From assembly GCF_001757995.1 (NCBI RefSeq), contig NZ_LXLV01000073.1, positions 157,620 to 221,619 of the forward strand: 64,000 nt of DNA, read 5' to 3'. Under the pieces are notes generated by a model. That model was not told the DNA's origin. It saw only the letters and a list, made by a program, of their open reading frames with translations, and searched no databases. Shown piece after piece: positions 61,198 to 64,000 of this stretch. How positions within the stretch are numbered: position 1 is the first letter of the stretch; the number at the start of each line of letters is the position of its first letter. Source of the DNA: Bacillus mycoides (GTDB taxonomy: Bacteria; Bacillota; Bacilli; Bacillales; Bacillaceae_G). The position numbers and the translations under genes are program-made.

Positions 61198-63669
61198 ATG
61201 TCAGACAATCAACAACAAGCACGAATTCGAGAAATTAATATTAGTCATGAAATGCGTACCTCATTTTTAGATTACGCAATGAGTGTTATCGTGTCTCGTG
61301 CATTACCAGATGTTCGTGATGGATTAAAACCAGTTCATCGTAGGGTTTTATATGCGATGAATGATTTAGGAATTACAGCTGATAAAGCATATAAGAAGTC
61401 GGCGCGTATTGTCGGCGAAGTAATTGGTAAGTATCACCCGCACGGTGATTCAGCTGTTTATGAAACAATGGTACGTATGGCGCAAGATTTTAGTCAACGT
61501 TACATGCTTGTTGATGGACATGGTAATTTCGGTTCTGTTGATGGAGATTCAGCGGCAGCAATGCGTTATACAGAAGCAAGAATGTCTAAGATTTCTATGG
61601 AATTAATACGCGATATTACAAAGAATACAATTGATTATCAAGATAACTACGATGGTTCTGAAAGAGAACCAGTTGTATTACCAGCGCGTTTCCCTAACTT
61701 ATTAGTCAATGGTACGACGGGTATTGCGGTTGGTATGGCAACAAACATTCCACCGCATCAACTTGGAGAAGTAATTGACGGTGTGTTGGCATTAAGTCAT
61801 AACCCTGATATCACTATCGCGGAATTAATGGAATATATTCCTGGACCAGACTTCCCAACATCAGGTTTAATCTTAGGAAGAAGCGGGATTCGAAGAGCTT
61901 ACGAGACAGGCCGTGGTTCTATTATAATTCGTGCTAAAGTTGAAATTGAAGAGAGAGCCAACGGTAAACAATCTATTATTGTAACTGAGCTACCTTATCA
62001 AGTTAACAAGGCACGTTTAATTGAAAAAATTGCAGAATTAGTTCGTGATAAGAAAATTGAAGGTATTACAGATTTACGTGATGAATCGGATCGAAATGGT
62101 ATGCGCATTGTTATGGAAGTACGTCGCGATGCAAATGCAAATGTACTATTAAATAATCTTTATAAACATACAGCACTTCAAACAAGTTTCGGTATTAACA
62201 TGTTGTCTCTTGTAAATGGAGAGCCACAAGTTCTAAATTTAAAACAAAATTTATATTATTATTTAGAGCACCAGAAGGTCGTGATCCGCAGACGTACTGC
62301 CTATGAGTTAGAGAAAGCAGAAGCGCGCGCTCATATTTTAGAAGGATTACGAATCGCTTTAGATCATCTTGATGAAGTCATTGCGTTAATCCGTAGTTCA
62401 AAAACAGCTGATATTGCAAAACAAGGTTTAATGGAACGATTTGGCTTAAGTGAGAAACAAGCACAGGCGATTTTAGATATGCGTCTGCAACGCTTAACTG
62501 GATTAGAACGTGAAAAAATCGAACAAGAATATCAAGACTTAATGAAGCTGATTGCAGAGTTAAAAGCAATTTTAGCAGATGAAGAGAAGGTTCTTGAGAT
62601 CATTCGTGAGGAATTAACGGAGGTCAAAGAACGTTTTAATGATAAGAGAAGAACAGAAATTACAATTGGCGGTATGGAAGCTATAGAGGATGAAGATTTA
62701 ATCCCAGAACAAAATATCGCAATTACACTTACTCATAATGGTTATATTAAGAGGTTACCGGCTTCTACGTACAAAACACAGAACCGTGGGGGACGTGGTG
62801 TACAAGGAATGGGTACGAATGATGATGACTTTGTTGAACATTTATTAACAACGTCTACTCATGATCATATTTTATTCTTCACAAACAAGGGTAAAGTATA
62901 CCGTACAAAAGGATATGAAATTCCAGAGTATAGTCGTACGGCAAAAGGCATACCAATTATTAATCTATTAGGGGTAGATAAGGGTGAGTGGATCAACGCT
63001 ATTATTCCAATTCGTGAATTTGGTGACGACGAGTTCTTATTCTTTACAACGAAACAAGGTATTTCTAAGAGAACGCCGCTCTCATCATTTGCAAATATAC
63101 GTACGAACGGTTTAATTGCAATTTCGCTTCGTGAAGAAGATGAATTAATTTCTGTACGTTTAACATCTGGTGATAAAGATATTATCGTAGGGACAAGCAA
63201 CGGTATGTTAATTCGCTTCAATGAACAGGATGTACGTTCTATGGGCCGTAATGCAGCTGGTGTAAAAGCTATTACACTAGGCGAAGAGGACCAAGTAGTA
63301 GGTATGGAAATTGTTGAAGAGGATACGAATGTCTTAATCGTAACGAAGAACGGGTATGGTAAGCGTACGCCGGTTGAAGAGTATCGACTACAGAGTCGTG
63401 GTGGTAAAGGTCTGAAGACTTGTAACATTACAGACAAGAACGGTAAATTAGTAGCAGTTAAGTCTGTAACAGGTGAAGAAGACATTATGTTAATTACAGT
63501 AGCGGGTGTTATTATTCGTATGCCAGTTGATCAAATCTCTCAAATGGGGCGTAATACACAAGGTGTTCGTCTAATTCGATTAGGGGATGAGCAAGAGGTA
63601 GCGACAGTAGCAAAAGCACAAAAGGATGAAGAAGAAGAAATTAGCGAAGAGGTTTCTTCTGAAGAATAA
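61198..63669 (+). CDS. gyrA: DNA gyrase subunit A
   Basis: DNA-cleaving subunit. 823 residues with catalytic Tyr124 (MRYTEARMS), and a C-terminal six-bladed wrapping domain with the GyrA box [10 protein letters not shown] (about residues 528-537). The quinolone-resistance region reads [11 protein letters not shown]: Ser85 and Glu89 are the susceptible-type residues. ATG 61198 has AGAGGAGGTG 7 nt upstream. The acidic tail [13 protein letters not shown] is usual. Confidence 0.97.
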   Translation: MSDNQQQARIREINISHEMRTSFLDYAMSVIVSRALPDVRDGLKPVHRRVLYAMNDLGITADKAYKKSARIVGEVIGKYHPHGDSAVYETMVRMAQDFSQRYMLVDGHGNFGSVDGDSAAAMRYTEARMSKISMELIRDITKNTIDYQDNYDGSEREPVVLPARFPNLLVNGTTGIAVGMATNIPPHQLGEVIDGVLALSHNPDITIAELMEYIPGPDFPTSGLILGRSGIRRAYETGRGSIIIRAKVEIEERANGKQSIIVTELPYQVNKARLIEKIAELVRDKKIEGITDLRDESDRNGMRIVMEVRRDANANVLLNNLYKHTALQTSFGINMLSLVNGEPQVLNLKQNLYYYLEHQKVVIRRRTAYELEKAEARAHILEGLRIALDHLDEVIALIRSSKTADIAKQGLMERFGLSEKQAQAILDMRLQRLTGLEREKIEQEYQDLMKLIAELKAILADEEKVLEIIREELTEVKERFNDKRRTEITIGGMEAIEDEDLIPEQNIAITLTHNGYIKRLPASTYKTQNRGGRGVQGMGTNDDDFVEHLLTTSTHDHILFFTNKGKVYRTKGYEIPEYSRTAKGIPIINLLGVDKGEWINAIIPIREFGDDEFLFFTTKQGISKRTPLSSFANIRTNGLIAISLREEDELISVRLTSGDKDIIVGTSNGMLIRFNEQDVRSMGRNAAGVKAITLGEEDQVVGMEIVEEDTNVLIVTKNGYGKRTPVEEYRLQSRGGKGLKTCNITDKNGKLVAVKSVTGEEDIMLITVAGVIIRMPVDQISQMGRNTQGVRLIRLGDEQEVATVAKAQKDEEEEISEEVSSEE

Positions 63670-63700
63670 GAGTGGGGATTTCTCCCCCTCTTATTTTTTT
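63665..63700 (+). terminator. Terminator of gyrA
   Basis: Stem AATAAGAG(T)GGGG / CCCC-CTCTTATT with loop ATTTCT, then a run of T. Confidence 0.85.
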
Positions 63701-63710
63701 ATAATAATAC

Positions 63711-63739
63711 TTGCATAGCAATAGTAAAGTGTATATAAT
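63711..63739 (+). promoter_or_regulatory. rRNA operon promoter P1
   Basis: TTGCAT, 17-nt spacer, TATAAT. Confidence 0.8.
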
Positions 63740-63785
63740 AGGCAGAGTCAGCAAATGAGAGATACAAGTTGTCGAAAAAAACTTG

Positions 63786-63814
63786 TTGACGAAAATAATA
63801 TACTATGATATATT
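63786..63814 (+). promoter_or_regulatory. rRNA operon promoter P2
   Basis: TTGACG, 17-nt spacer, TATATT. Tandem arrangement with P1, 75 nt apart. Confidence 0.8.
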
Positions 63815-63835
63815 ATGAAAGTCGCTGAAACGCGA

Positions 63836-63853
63836 TGTTGAACTTTGAAAACT
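63836..63853 (+). promoter_or_regulatory. boxA-like antitermination sequence of the rRNA leader
   Basis: TGTTGAACTTTGAAAACT resembles the Bacillus boxA leader element that precedes 16S rRNA and recruits the Nus complex. Confidence 0.5.
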
Positions 63854-63911
63854 AAACGAAACAAACAACGTGAAACGTCAATTTTTATTTTTAGATGCTA
63901 GACAAACTAAC

Positions 63912-64000
<89 letters not shown>

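Noticed and set aside
62865-63485. 206-codon minus-strand open frame inside gyrA
   Set aside because: Ser/Pro/Thr-rich shadow of gyrA with no start signal or family match.

Overview
The window comes from a low-GC Firmicute and reads as a Bacillus cereus-group chromosome around the replication origin. The evidence is the order rnpA-rpmH-oriC-dnaA-dnaN-yaaA-recF-gyrB-gyrA-rrn, protein sequences very close to what I remember of B. anthracis/B. cereus (LrgAB, GuaC, RecF, GyrB), strong AGGAGG ribosome binding sites, and a bacterial nitric oxide synthase. I cannot name the species. Everything left of oriC (about 54.5 kb) is mostly on the minus strand and everything right of it is on the plus strand, as expected for genes co-directional with replication.

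Layout. 1-9.2 kb: 3' part of an RND exporter, fused MsrAB, an AI-2E-family membrane protein, then lrgB/lrgA and their two-component system lytR/lytS. 9.2-18.5 kb is the accessory part: an MFS transporter behind a PyrR-type attenuator, a BCCT transporter, nos, a decayed superoxide dismutase gene with start codon ACG, an NAD-dependent epimerase, an AmiS/UreI channel, a 3' remnant of pelG (Pel polysaccharide), galE and a hemolysin III-family protein. 18.5-26 kb: DUF1836 protein, DbpA helicase, an LprI-like lipoprotein, guaC with two PurBox pairs, pepF and an orphan radical SAM/SPASM enzyme. 26-34 kb: rlmH and a CxxH/CxxC protein beside a dense DnaA-box cluster, htrA-type protease, the walRKHIJ operon, and a Lys-Glu-Asp-Phe tRNA operon. 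34-45 kb: purA (PurBox), dnaB, rplI, gdpP, yybS, rpsR-ssb-rpsF, ychF, yyzM, mscS, yyaC. 45-54.5 kb: spo0J, soj, noc, rsmG, mnmG, mnmE, jag, yidC, rnpA, rpmH. 54.5-64 kb: bipartite oriC around dnaA, then dnaN to gyrA and the first rRNA operon, of which only the 5' end of 16S is inside.

How the parts work together. Replication initiation (dnaA, DnaA boxes, DnaA-trios), segregation and division control (Soj, Spo0J with an internal parS, Noc with a near-consensus site inside soj), topology (gyrAB) and the translation/tRNA-modification set form the core. Purine supply genes guaC and purA both carry inverted CGAA/TTCG boxes with identical 26-nt internal spacing, suggesting joint PurR control. LytSR-LrgAB probably handles pyruvate, and a cre-like site lies over the lrgA promoter.

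I found no phage, IS element, CRISPR array or defence island. The most novel-looking item is the PyrR-type attenuator in front of an MFS transporter of unknown substrate. The gene decay at 14.1 and 16.2 kb marks where this strain lost functions.
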